Both the position numbers and the translations under genes were made by a program. A DNA stretch of 64,000 bases. Origin: Maea johnstoni. Taxonomy: Eukaryota > Annelida > Polychaeta > Spionida > Magelonidae. The stretch is taken from positions 49,479,759 to 49,543,758 of the forward strand of contig OZ012685.1 of NCBI GenBank assembly GCA_963942565.1, in the 5' to 3' direction. The notes below the pieces were generated by a model. That model saw nothing but the letters and a program-made list of their open reading frames with translations, made no database searches and was not told the DNA's origin. Each line of letters begins with the position of its first letter. Position 1 is the first letter of the stretch. Below are positions 45,189 to 56,029 of this stretch, in pieces.

Positions 45189-46929
45189 ATATAAAAAATC
45201 TGTGGATTGCTTTATTAAAAGGGTATCTTAGGACCCTCCTGCATTTTGCAGCCAATACATGACAACTAGATGATCGTGGATCTCATTTATGTACATTTTC
45301 AGCCAGAATTCATAATTCTGAAATGGTGGTCATAAACAAACCCAGAATCCTCCTTCACATATTTTGTGAATTTAAGCTCAAGAATGAAGGTGCATTTTTA
45401 ACTGCCTGCTGACATTACGGTAATATCCTTTTCTAGTTTTGAATTCGGTACAGAAATCTGGTATTTGTATCAGATTACCATTATAAGGTTCTGGAAGCAT
45501 AAAAGGGTTACAATAACTGGATAGATATTGACATGTGTCTGTTTTTCTCATTGCATACACTTATGATCATTATCTAGGCCCTGCCAATGTTAACTCATAC
45601 CAGGTATCTAGGCATTGGAGATACGTAAATAAAGACAATTGAATGAAACGTAGTCAGGAATCTGATGTCACACAAGTTTATTTTGTATTAAATCTAATAG
45701 GAATTCTCTTGCAAAATGAAAGAATAGCCTATTTACCAGGAATTACAAGAAATGAAGAATATCTCAAGACAATGATTTCTAGTGACATGAGTTTTAGCAT
45801 TGTTCGATGAGCTTATTTCTTCTTTAAGACATTACTTTTGACAAGCTTCAAAATGTCTAGGAGAGAATCATCACTTAAATTTGTGTATCATATCATTTGT
45901 GTATCATTGTCATTAAGTTGTAAATAAAGAACATCTCATATGTTGTTATGGTCATTACTTGTACTTTTTTAAATATTGAACAAGGATATTTGCTGTCCAG
46001 CTGTGACTTTGATATGCCATCTTTATATGTCCATGTCACTAGAAGCCCATAAACCTCCAGTCATTTCCAGTCATATATCAGATATATATCTAGCAAGCCA
46101 GAAAGCCTGATCACTACAGGAAGTACCAAGATACGTTTTTTATGACAATGCAAATCTAACCATGTGGTAGCCTTTCATTGGGGGGAGGGGGGGGGGGGAA
46201 TAGACATGTGATGAAGGTTTTTGTGTGTTCTCACTACGTGGTGAGAGCACACTATGGGATTACTCGCCTTGGCCAATGTAGTAGTCCCCCGAAATCGCTG
46301 GCCCATTGTCCTCAGTCTAAGTGCCTATTATTGTTAGTGTGAAGTGCCATTACCCTTTCATCTATCGAGTTGTCGCGACATCCATTTTTTAAGTAATATT
46401 GTGCTTTTTTATTTTTCGGCTGTCGTACCGGTGTTGTTTTGTCATTCCATTTGCTGATCTCTATTTTTTTTCTGTTATCGGTCTTATAGTCTATCTTTTT
46501 AGACGACTCTTTTGCAGGGCATGCCGTTATCGCATCGGCGGCATCCATCTTGTGGCGCCCGGTTCGCAGTTCGCCGGGTTGTTGTTACGGTGCCTACATG
46601 TGGGCCGCGGCAAATGTTTTAGAAGACACATTCGATTGGTTACCACCGCACTGCCGAAACGAGCTGCCTCTACTTCATTCACTGACAACAGATATCCAGA
46701 TAGTAGGATATCTATAAAATAAACATTTTCCGAAAGCTGAGTTTATTATTTTTTATCGCAACCAATTTTTTGTAGTCAATTAATATAGTGCTGGTTGCAT
46801 GATTTTACTGCATGTGGCGCCACTGGCAGGCCACTACAATGTCAGTCCACTACAAATTCACTTTGCGATCATGTTAAGAAAAGAACAAAAATGTTGATAA
46901 GAGAAGAACACACCAGCTAACGCTGACAG
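45189..46929. other. NUDCD3 3' UTR and intergenic sequence
   Basis: Poly(A) signals AATAAA at 45628 and 45923 bound likely transcript ends. Beyond, poly-G and a hairpin (46181-46256) and a GC-richer stretch to 46640 with no recognised gene. Confidence 0.5.
46216..46256. repeat. Short perfect hairpin
   Basis: GTGTGTTCTCAC-TACGT-GGTGAGAGCACAC forms a 12-13 bp stem with one mismatch. Preceded by a poly-G run at about 46181-46198. Confidence 0.75.
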
Positions 46930-47915
46930 CGTTCTTTCTTGTTTAGGTCTGCATGACTTATTACTGTACTATAGGAAATTAATCCGAGTGTACTTTTCTG
47001 CTGAACTTTTCCGAGTGGGGTCAGTTTGGTATAATAAAAGTCGGATGATAAGTGTTTGCAGAAATCTTAATGTCACCTTAAACCAGTAGATGGCGCTAAT
47101 AGGTATGACCTATAAACAGCCACCCTGAGCTGAGGCAAACCCAATGTAGCACCACTCATCAGCTAGCTCCGACTGTTATCTGAACTGATGGTGGACGTTG
47201 TACCAGCTAGAAATTTCAGCAGTGTTTGCACATCGTGCAACATGTTGAAGTGGCTAAAAAACAGAGCTTCCTTGCCTGAACCAGTTTCTCCCTGGTTTGC
47301 TGGTGCAAATACAGAGGTTAAGGAGGCACTTTCTTCAGGGAAAAGGGAGAACAATAAATATACACCTGAACAGCTTGCAGTAATGCCAGAACCCATGGAA
47401 ACTCAATGACTAGAGGATGAAGTTCAGAAATACATAGTGGCCCTCCGTTCTAGTGGCAGTATTGTTAATTTAACCATTGCTGTGTCTCCAATTCGGGGGA
47501 TTGTTTTGCATTCAAACAAGTCTCTTCTGAGAGAATTTGGTGGTAGTTTAGAAATTACAAAACACCTGGCATACTCTCTACTTAAAAGATTTGGACTGGT
47601 AAAACGAAAGGGTACCAAAGCAGCATGTAAGCTGCCTACAAACCCTAATGTAGTTGCCGCTGAATTCCATCACCGAATCTCAAAATGTGTGAAACAACAC
47701 GACACAAAATTCCTCCTAGTTTGATAATCAATTGGGATCCGACAGGAATCAAACTTATCCCTGTGAGCGAATGGACTACGGCTATAAAAGGTTCCAAGCA
47801 AGGCGAAATAACTGGCCTAGATGACAAGCCAATTATAACAGGACTATTGGCCTGTTCCATGGATGGGAGTGTTCTTTCTCCCAAACTGATCTATGGTGGG
47901 AAGACACTTTGCACT
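46930..47915 (+). pseudogene. Truncated pogo/Tigger-type (CENP-B-like) transposase
   Basis: The reading frame from about 47188 to 47721 encodes LEDEVQKYIVALRSSGS, REFGGSLEITKHLAYSLLKR and GLVKRKGTKAACKLPTN, a CENP-B/Tc5-type helix-turn-helix. It then shifts to INWDPTGIKLIPVSEWTT, KGSKQGEITGLDDKPIITG and LSPKLIYGGKT, the start of a DDE_1 catalytic core with its first Asp in WDPTG. There is an in-frame TGA at 47407 and a frame change near 47710. The core stops at about 47915, where the opposite-strand element begins, so the second half of the catalytic domain is absent. Confidence 0.8.
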
Positions 47916-47931
47916 CTACACACATTCTTGC

Positions 47932-50292
47932 ATGTTGAGCTGTGAAGATAGATGCATCGTCCAAAACTTCCAAGGTAGATGAGCCACTAACATCCCCCGG
48001 AGGTATGTCTGCTACAGGCTGAGAGGCCTTTCGCTTTGCCTTAGGTTTCGGCGTTTCAGGGATCTTGAAGGAGGGTCTGTCTGCGTCAGTTGTTTCAGGA
48101 TCCACTTCTTGGTACTTCTTTAAGTGCTCCCGACTCTCATCGAGTACCAGATCGGGTAGCCAAGTCATGACCTCCTGAGGCAGCTTCGGTGTGTCCTCAC
48201 ACTTCCTCAGTTGGAAGCAGCAGTGACGTTTCCGACTATGTTTCTCCAATCATTTTGAGTAGTCTTTCTATCTTTGAGCTGTGAGCTTTCTGTAGCCTGG
48301 AGAGGTCAAGACTTGGGAATAACTCCTGTAGGTGGCGCTTCATCAGGTCAATGTCTTGATCCCCAATAGGATCAATAGCTTGAACCGGTTCCTCCTTGAG
48401 TTTCAGTCGCATGAACCTGTTCCTGACTGTGGAATGGACAGGTTCAATACTTTGCTGCCAGGATTCCTTAAAATCTTGGCTCTTCTGCCCAACAGCACGA
48501 ATTGCTGAAACAGAGTTACATGCCCGGAATTTCTTTTCAACTTCGTCTTCTTGGGCAACTCGCTCCAAAGAACTATTCTGGAGAGCCAGATATAGAATTG
48601 ACATTATGCTATCTGCAGGGTTTGTATAACTGTGGCCAGGGGCACACCTTGCATGAACGAGCATATCTTGGTCTAATTCCCTGAAGATGCAAATGTTTGC
48701 ACACTTCACTGCTTCAAGCATATTATGCTGATCAATCCCACCGTCAGTGAACTTGAGGAGAACTTTGGCATCTTCTAGACCATAGACTTTGCTCAGCATC
48801 GCTGCATGTCTAAAAGGGCTAGATGTCAGAAATGCGCTATCCCTCACTGACACGGTTACAGTTCCTCTGACAAATGATTTCTCAATATTGTCAGGAATAG
48901 CACAGCGCAGAATAACTGCCGGAGTAAGAGAAGAAATGTTAGGATACATTTACTGGCATGGTCATAGCCAGCAGCAAATTTTTTAGTGTGGAATTTCTAG
49001 AAATCTCAATCTCAAGCTTATAATTAAATTATTTCATCTCCTTATAATTCCCATGACATTTTTCAATGATATCATGCCTTATTTTGATGAATTTATACAT
49101 GTTTATGGTTGAAATATGAGTATATTGTGATCCCCCTTAAAAATTTGGACACCCGAAAATTTTACAACTGCCAATTTTAGGCACCCAGTTTCTAAATCCT
49201 GGCTAAGACACTGTTTACTGGTGCAATTGTTTTCTTGCCTCTAACTCCAGTCGAGATAGGGACGTTGGGCTCCCCTCAACTGGTACCCTGGCCTTGTCAT
49301 CAGCACAATAGAAGGCTGCATTCTCTCCAAGTTCAATCACCTTTTCTTTGAGATATTTCAACTGTGCTGCACATTAATGGTCATCTTGGTGCTGACTCCT
49401 CAGCTGTCGAGTTTGTATCTTGTACTGCACAGGAACAGCACTAGTGAAATTCACTGCAGAACTTATGTATGGATTTCTAGGTATGAACTGTAGGCGAATC
49501 AAACTCTTGGAAGGAACAGGGGTGCCCTTTGGGCAACGATCTATTGTGACTTGCCTGAGTTCTTCCAGGGATATCCACTTGGCTAAGCGTTATACATTGT
49601 GACGCCTATCGTCTGCTGCTATGCTGTTCTCTACAACTTCTTTCAATTTCTGAAAGAGAGCATCAAATGCAGCTGAACGGCCACTGTTGAGCGTCCGGAA
49701 GTCAGCTACAATGCCTGTGTTGCCAAGATAAATGAGCCGGATTCTCTCCTGCACAATTGGATTGGGATGGCAGCTTGCGTCCGAGGTCATCTCCTGGTAT
49801 TTGAAGCTGGAATCTGCTGGTGAGACTCTGGCAATGTTGTTGATTTTGCTCTTGAATTCCGCTCTCATAGATCTTGTATGAAACTGCAGGTTTGGCCCAA
49901 TATCCTGTACAAGTCTAGCTCCTTCGATCAGCATTTCAGGAACTGGCATATTCTCTCTGACACGTACTAGCACCACAGTGGTTAACGTACTACCACCAGG
50001 GCAAAATCTAACAATATCCATTGGAACTAAGTTCTAACTCGATGAAGAAACAGAATCGTTGCATCCTTTTGGCAAAAGGCTCTTTGAGGTGTAGGTCTTC
50101 ATCGAAAAAGATTGGCCGTCCAACTTCTGCTGCCACCATTTCCTTGTCCAACTTCAGATATCTGTCTTTCAAGCGCAGAAGAATCTTGGGTCTTTGCTCC
50201 ACAGTTGCATTCTTTGCTATGGTTCTGACAGGATGATCTTGTTCTTGATTAGATGTTTGAGTGCTGAGTTGTTTTGCCAAGTAATTCTTTTA
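47932..50292 (-). pseudogene. Unassigned transposase-like gene remnant
   Basis: Minus-strand segments read in order MAKQLSTQTSNQEQDH with LRLKDRYLKLDKEM, then DIGPNLQFHTRSMRAEFKSK and LIYLGNTGIVADFRTLNSGR. After these come YKIQTRQLRSQHQDDH, CAAQLKYLKEKVIELGENAA and FYCADDKARVPV, followed by VILRCAIPDNIEKSFVRGTV, FLTSSPFRHAAML, LLKFTDGGIDQH, ARCAPGHSYTNPADSIMSIL and a basic tail PKPKAKRKASQP. The order ADDKA, TDGG, then NPADSIMS resembles a DDE nuclease arrangement, but I cannot assign a superfamily. It carries several breaks and is split by a 257-bp MITE at 48957-49213. It is probably a repeat-borne gene, as it lies between transposon pieces. Confidence 0.6.
48957..49213 (-). mobile_element. 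MITE family A inserted in the transposase-like gene
   Basis: The terminal sequences are CATGGTCATAGCCAGC and, at the other end, the reverse complement of CAGTGTCTTAGCCAGG. It is flanked by a perfect 8-bp duplication TTTACTGG (48949-48956 and 49214-49221), which is a hAT signature. It is internally deleted relative to the full copies of about 315 bp. Confidence 0.9.
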
Positions 50293-50477
50293 GGCCATGA
50301 TGCATTCCGCCAGTTTTATGATGTCATCGGTTGCGCCCCTCCACTTCGTGGCACTGATATAGGTTTTTTGCAAAAGAGCAAAAAGTGATTCCCCATATTG
50401 CCCAAGTTCAGAAGCAGACATCGGCAAGCTTCCATTTTTTCCCCTTTAATTTCGTTGAAGCCAGTATACTGCGCGTA

Positions 50478-50600
50478 TGTGTGAGTGCATGTGCGTATGT
50501 ATGTGTGTGTGTTTGAGGGTTTGTGCGTATATGTGTGCATGTATTTGTGTGTGCGCGTATGTGTGTGTGTGTGTGTGCGTATGTGTGAGTGCGTGTGTGT
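50478..50600. repeat. GT/GTAT-rich microsatellite
   Basis: GTGTGTGTGTTTGAGGG, GCGTATGTGTGAG and related units. It lies just right of the transposase-like remnant. Confidence 0.95.
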
Positions 50601-51250
50601 CCTTGTTCAAGCCACCAATCGGAATCAATCACACAAGCCAGGAAGCACAGTAGTCTGCGTTGGGTACTGGCAAAAAATATACAAACAACCTATAAACCAA
50701 TGTAGTATTAAACTTGAAGCTACCCGGGTTATGATGGTTAATTATTAACTTTGCCCATATACAATAATTCATAAATAATTACATTCAAGTTAACATTTAA
50801 ATTAAATAAATCATATCAAATATATACTGATTTGAATAGGTAGGGTCATAGAGCGCATGTGGAGCCACCATGCAACACGGCAAAGAAAATAAGAATCAAA
50901 GAAATCCTTACCCATGCGAAAAAAAAATGTTACCTCCCCCCCCCCCCCCCCCCCCACCAGGCACTCTTCTAAAGACTTAGCTTATATCTAACTATATATA
51001 TGTTTGACTGTTTTCAATTCAAATGCCAACTTACAAATTGTTTCTGAGCCACAGTGGCGGTTAACTTCCTCCTCGTTGTGGTATGCTTTTCTCCCAATTT
51101 TTCTCTACGGATGCAGAAGGGAATGTCAGAACCAGTCTGTCAGAGTTCTTTAATAAAAAACGAATAGTAGAATTTGTCTGGCTTTAAATTTATTGAATTC
51201 CTTATATATTGAGTTTGAGGGGAAAAACTAAACTGGAAAATCACTGGTGG

Positions 51251-51826
51251 TATTGTCAGGGACTTTGCCAGGAGTTAGGAACTTGGTGCCTAAAATTTGC
51301 AATTTAATATGAAATGTTTGGGCATCCATTTTTTTCTAGGGAGACCACAAGATATTCAAATACCTACCATATTGAATATATATTACTCTGGCCATATAAA
51401 CAAAATAAAGTAGCCTTATAAATATGCAATGGCAAAGGAGTTATTGAGATCAAATCTATGTGTCTATTCATCTAAGATTTCAGCAAGTGCGATTTATGGA
51501 TTTTACTGCATTTTAATATGTCTTCTGACCCAAACAACCATTTATAGAGTTCCATGCTTTTGTCTCAATTTACACAATTTCATAATGAAAGCATCTATAA
51601 AAGTGATTCACAATTGATGTTTCATTTTTATAAAATACAAGTGGCCAAAAGAAATACATTTCTCTTTTTAAATGGATTTTAATCTTTAAGAAACAACTCT
51701 GACATATAATGCTTGCAATTCACAATTTAAGAAATCCTTCACAAACAAATTCAGGTGTCCTGAAAGGTGATTTCCTGAGGGTTTAGATGTCCAAATGACA
51801 CCCAGACGCCCGGCTGGGATATTAAA
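51251..51826 (+). mobile_element. Diverged, longer family A-like element
   Basis: GTCAGGGACTTTGCCAGG, AACTTGGTGCCTAAAATTTG to AGGTGTCCTGAAAGGTGATT and GACACCCAGACGCCCGGCTGG. About 250 bp longer than the usual copies. Confidence 0.65.
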
Positions 51827-51873
51827 GACTGGGTGGCATACCTTCCTTTCATATGTCTCTCTTTGACTGTCTG

Positions 51874-51925
51874 TCAGACAGTGTAGTGTTGTTACACTGT
51901 CTTGCAGTCTGACAGGGTATTGACA
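51874..51925. repeat. Imperfect hairpin
   Basis: CTGTCAGACAGTGTA and TACACTGTCTTGCAGTCTGACAG pair around GTGTTGT. No neighbouring gene. Confidence 0.65.
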
Positions 51926-52523
51926 CCATTCAACGGAATTTTAATATCTGAAAAATGTAATGGAAAAAATCAATTGATAAATAGAAATACTATTAAAGAC
52001 AATGATGTTAGAGACATCATGATATATTTTAGTTTGGTATTATTTCAAAGAAAGACATTTTCCCAATTGAACTAAAAAGAATTATGTGTAATCCCTTGTC
52101 CCCTTGAAGATCGTCCATGTCTTAAAGTCAAAAAGAAATCCCCCTTTATAAGTACCCGCATTGACCACACTAGCATCCACACTAGCAACTGCTTGATATT
52201 GTTTTTAAGGTTTCTTGCTTTTCACATTGTGTGAAAGGAATGTCTGGAATAACGACAATACCTGAAGGAAATGTTCAATCAGGACAATACATTGGACAAC
52301 TGTCCGTCATATGGGCAGAAAATTCTGTTAAAACACTATTTAATATGATTGAGACAAGTGTGTGTGTGTGTGTGTGTGTAAACTTGTATATACATTTATT
52401 ATATACCATAGCAATAATTCCTTTGTATGTATAAACGAAAGGCCACCGTGTTTATATGTGAAGCGATCGACCCGGCCGATCAACTAACACTTCTTTTCTT
52501 GTACTCATTTATATTACACTTAA

Positions 52524-52622
52524 AAAAAACTTGGAGGAAAACGTAAAAAAAGACTTTAGGGTCGGGAAAAATCTTTGTAGGTCGGGTTACCAGAAACAAA
52601 CCGGTTTTTTTTAGGCCTGATG
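52524..52622 (+). mobile_element. Family E fragment
   Basis: ACTTTAGGGTCGGGAAAAATC and GGGTTACCAGAAACAAACCG with the AGGCCTGA end. Only the right part remains. Confidence 0.65.
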
Positions 52623-53990
52623 TTTCATGAAGTGCTTTTTCAGGTGGCAGGTACGCTTCCCGCAGATGACGCAACGCACCAAATTATGTCAAAACCTTGA
52701 CCTAGGATTCCTTGTGACTCTTGCCAAAAACACCACAGAGCGCGCTTTTCTCTTGCTCTTGACCCTGGATGATCTTTTCGATTTCCCAGATGGCTTTTTG
52801 AGTATCAACATAGCCAAGTGCGGCCAGCTCCTCCGCGGTAAAGGGTTACTGGTGGCGGAAGGAACTGGACCAGCTGACTGATTATCTCAGGTTGGTGCAG
52901 GCCTTGGGAAAGGTAGTGGAGGGCATCAGAGACCAGATAAGCACATTGGCACGTTTATGTCATTGGTCATTTCATTTTTCCTCCGGGATGAAGCCAGTGG
53001 GGGGCCATGGACGCGTCAGCGTGGACATGGGACGGACAGGTCCAGCAAATTTGGAGAGGTTGCATGTAGAAGGGGAGCGTTAGGTTGGCCATCTCCACAT
53101 GACAACACAACTGGGATAGCCAATTAAAGCTAAGGGGGCACAGTTTTTTGTGAAAACGGGTCCGGGTTGTTTTGTGCAGTCCACCATCTTAAAAAGGTCG
53201 AGGAAATGTCCTGGAGTAATTTGTAGGGGGGATAGCCATCGAGGTCTGGGAGGCACCTTGGCTACAGGCGGAATCAGTCGCTGCCCGACAACTCAGTTGA
53301 GGGGGTGCTATAGGAGAGGGGTGAGAGGCACCTGGACCGTTGGTTGTGGGTGTCAGTGCAGGGACACTGACTGGGATGTTGGGACCAGGGATGACCGGGA
53401 AGCGCCTTGACCCCTCTGCAGAGGAATCGGTACCTAAAGATCATTTGCTGATTTTGATGGCAACTGTGACGTGTTGGCACCATAGAGGGCGGTTCTGTTG
53501 TGTTGGTGCCTGTTGCCTGGGGGGTAATATTGGTGAGAACTGTTTTCTGGGAGGGGCTCCTTGACCAGCTTGAGGAGGGGTCGGTGACCAACAAGAAGAT
53601 GGTTTTGTAGGCCACCTTGACCACTCACATGAGAAGCTGGACTCCTGCGATCCTGGGGACATTGGATGAATGGCAAAGGCAGGTTCCCTTGGAGACCGAA
53701 GTAGGAAGTTTATTTCCGACTTGGTGGGGGAGGGAAGCCCCATCCTTATGGCCCAATCTAACCAAACTTTAGGTGGTGCGGGGGCTGGAGTGATGACACT
53801 TTAAGGCATGGGGGATCTCACTGAGTTAGCCAGCGAGCCGCCCGGGCGCCCAGTCTTGTGCAGAGACCCCCCAAGACGGACCGGCCACATTTGCTCCATG
53901 ACGTCCTGCCTGGAGTACACACAGCAGGAAATAACGGCCTAATTCAGCTTGGAGAAGAGCAGGAAATGACGGCCACATTCTACCAGCTCT
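52620..53990 (-). pseudogene. Degenerate GC-rich coding-like remnant, unassigned
   Basis: The minus strand holds open stretches without a continuous frame: WLDWAIRMGLPSPTKSEINF and LLRSPREPAF near 53740, a proline/glutamine-rich middle, KKPSGKSKRSS and KSKRKARS near 52780, and VRCVICGKRTCHLKKHF with a C2H2-like CxxC...H...H near 52650. GC content is well above the surroundings. The order (globular start, disordered basic middle, zinc-finger-like end) suggests a decayed DNA-binding mobile-element protein. I cannot name a family. Confidence 0.4.
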
Positions 53991-54229
53991 ACTGCCTAGC
54001 TATGTGCAGTAATCAGCTCTTATCTCCAGTCCCACTCACCTTCTCACGGCATCCTGTATACACACACACCGTGCACACACCATCTCCGCAGCTGACTTTC
54101 AAAAACTGGGTTAATGGGTCCAACTTGAATAGGTATGTGCATAACGGGTTGACAACACGGCTCGCTCGCTCGCTCGACGCCATATCACTACCAGCCATCT
54201 GCACTCAGTCAAACAAGCATAACTAAGTT

Positions 54230-56029
54230 GTACATACATTTACAACAGTGAAAACATACATTTTCTTCATTCTTATCTCTGGTGGACTATCATAAGTGTA
54301 ACACACGCATGTCTAATCACACATATGTTAATAAATTGTGTTATTTGAGGGAGTTTTGGGTTGCATTTCTTTCACTTATAATTATAATGTAAACATACAC
54401 ATGTAGATAAAAACGATCCTATTCATAATAAATGGTGTTATTATAGGGAGTTTTGGGATTCATTTTTGTTTCAATTATGATTATAATGTAAACATACACA
54501 TGTAAATAAAAATTAACCTAATCATCTATCTATTTTCCCGCCCCTATTTTAGCAATACAGAAACTAAAAAGCCACTCAAATTGTATGGTCAGCATGTCCA
54601 TGTTTTCATTGGATGAGATATTAAATGCAATTAACCCTTTCGCTGCTCTGGATCCTATCCCAGGGTTTAAATAGTTGTGCAATCAGGGTACAGTCATTCA
54701 CCATTCCCCTGCCAACCAGTGACAATACTAGGATATGTAGGATGACCAGAAGACAGCCCAGAAACATAAAGAAGTGAAACTATTGGTAATATCTTTATTC
54801 ATACACTGTGAGGGAGGCTAACCCATTTGCACATGCATGGGTGAACACATGGTCTGAATGTATTGAACCTGTTAAAAATATTATAGCAAGTCTTAAATCG
54901 GTATTTACACTGAACATTTGTATATTTTTCTGAGCAATAGATTTAAAAGAACTATAAGCACATTTGAAATATTCCACTGAACATCATTTGAATAGTTTTC
55001 TGATAATATATTATTAGAGCTATAACTGCACTGAACATAATTTTGAAAAATTACTGTATTTTTGGCCAGATAATTCCATGTGTTTGCTCCTGTATGTGAA
55101 TGGGTTAATAATTTCAACAGGTACTTTAAGTAGATTGTCTCTGTATTAGTTACCTCTAGTTGTTAGGGTCGGGTATGGTTCATGGTCATTAAATCTGCAC
55201 TGTAGTGAAGTTTGTACTAAATACTTATTCAATACTTTGAGAGGAGGCTGTCATTTTAGGATGTTAAATCAGTATTTCCCCATACCCTATTTACATTCTG
55301 TATGAGTGTACACATGGTCAGATGATAAGTTACCATAAAGTGATATTTGAGGTCATATTGGTCCTAAATAATCCTGTATGATAAAGCTAAGTTTAGGAAT
55401 TAAATGTCCACAACATACACAACCTATGTACATAATTATTTTACAGCATTTTGTATATTGGTTGTGGTATTTGTTGAATGTCAGACTCAATGTATGCTCT
55501 AGTTGTGAGTGGGTAAATGGTTTCAGTAGGTGCTTTAATCCATGGGTATTGTCTGTCAGTAATGTCAATTAGCATTTCTTTTTATATGGTTTCAGTAATG
55601 TCAATTAGCATTTCCTTTCATATGGTTTCTAGCTAGACAAAGGACATCCCTTGAGTACCAGTCCATCCTTGCTGCACATAGACTAGCTTCCAGTCCAACA
55701 TATCAATATGTTCAATAAGACTAGTGCTATTACACATTTGTCAATCCATTAGCAAGTTTCAAGCCCCTAGTTTTTAGGTTTATATGGTATTAGATATTTT
55801 GCAAACATTTAGGTTGCTCATGGGGTATCGCTATTTCCTGAAGCTTTTTTCAGTAGTCTACCATATAGTTCATGAGTTGTACTGGTATACTATAATAAAG
55901 TATAATGTATAATCTACAGCATATCATTCATTTTAGGTCCCATACTTTGTTTGGATTCAAAAAACCCTAACTAAACTATAGACTAGTGTCACATGCACAT
56001 TTTTCATTAAATTTTTCATTTTTCATTGC
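54230..56029. other. AT-rich intergenic sequence
   Basis: A direct repeat at 54345 and 54445 (GGGAGTTTTGGG with GTAAACATACACATGTA) and short local duplications near 55560-55620 (AATGTCAATTAGCATTTC). No gene seen. Confidence 0.5.

Noticed and set aside
46399-46722. 107-codon plus-strand frame
   Set aside because: GC-richer but no recognisable motif; Arg/Phe-rich low-quality composition suggests chance.
48396-48986. Plus-strand frames opposite the transposase-like gene
   Set aside because: Antisense shadows; the minus strand has the coherent protein text.
53858-54226. 122-codon plus-strand frame
   Set aside because: No family resemblance; lies at the edge of the decayed minus-strand block.
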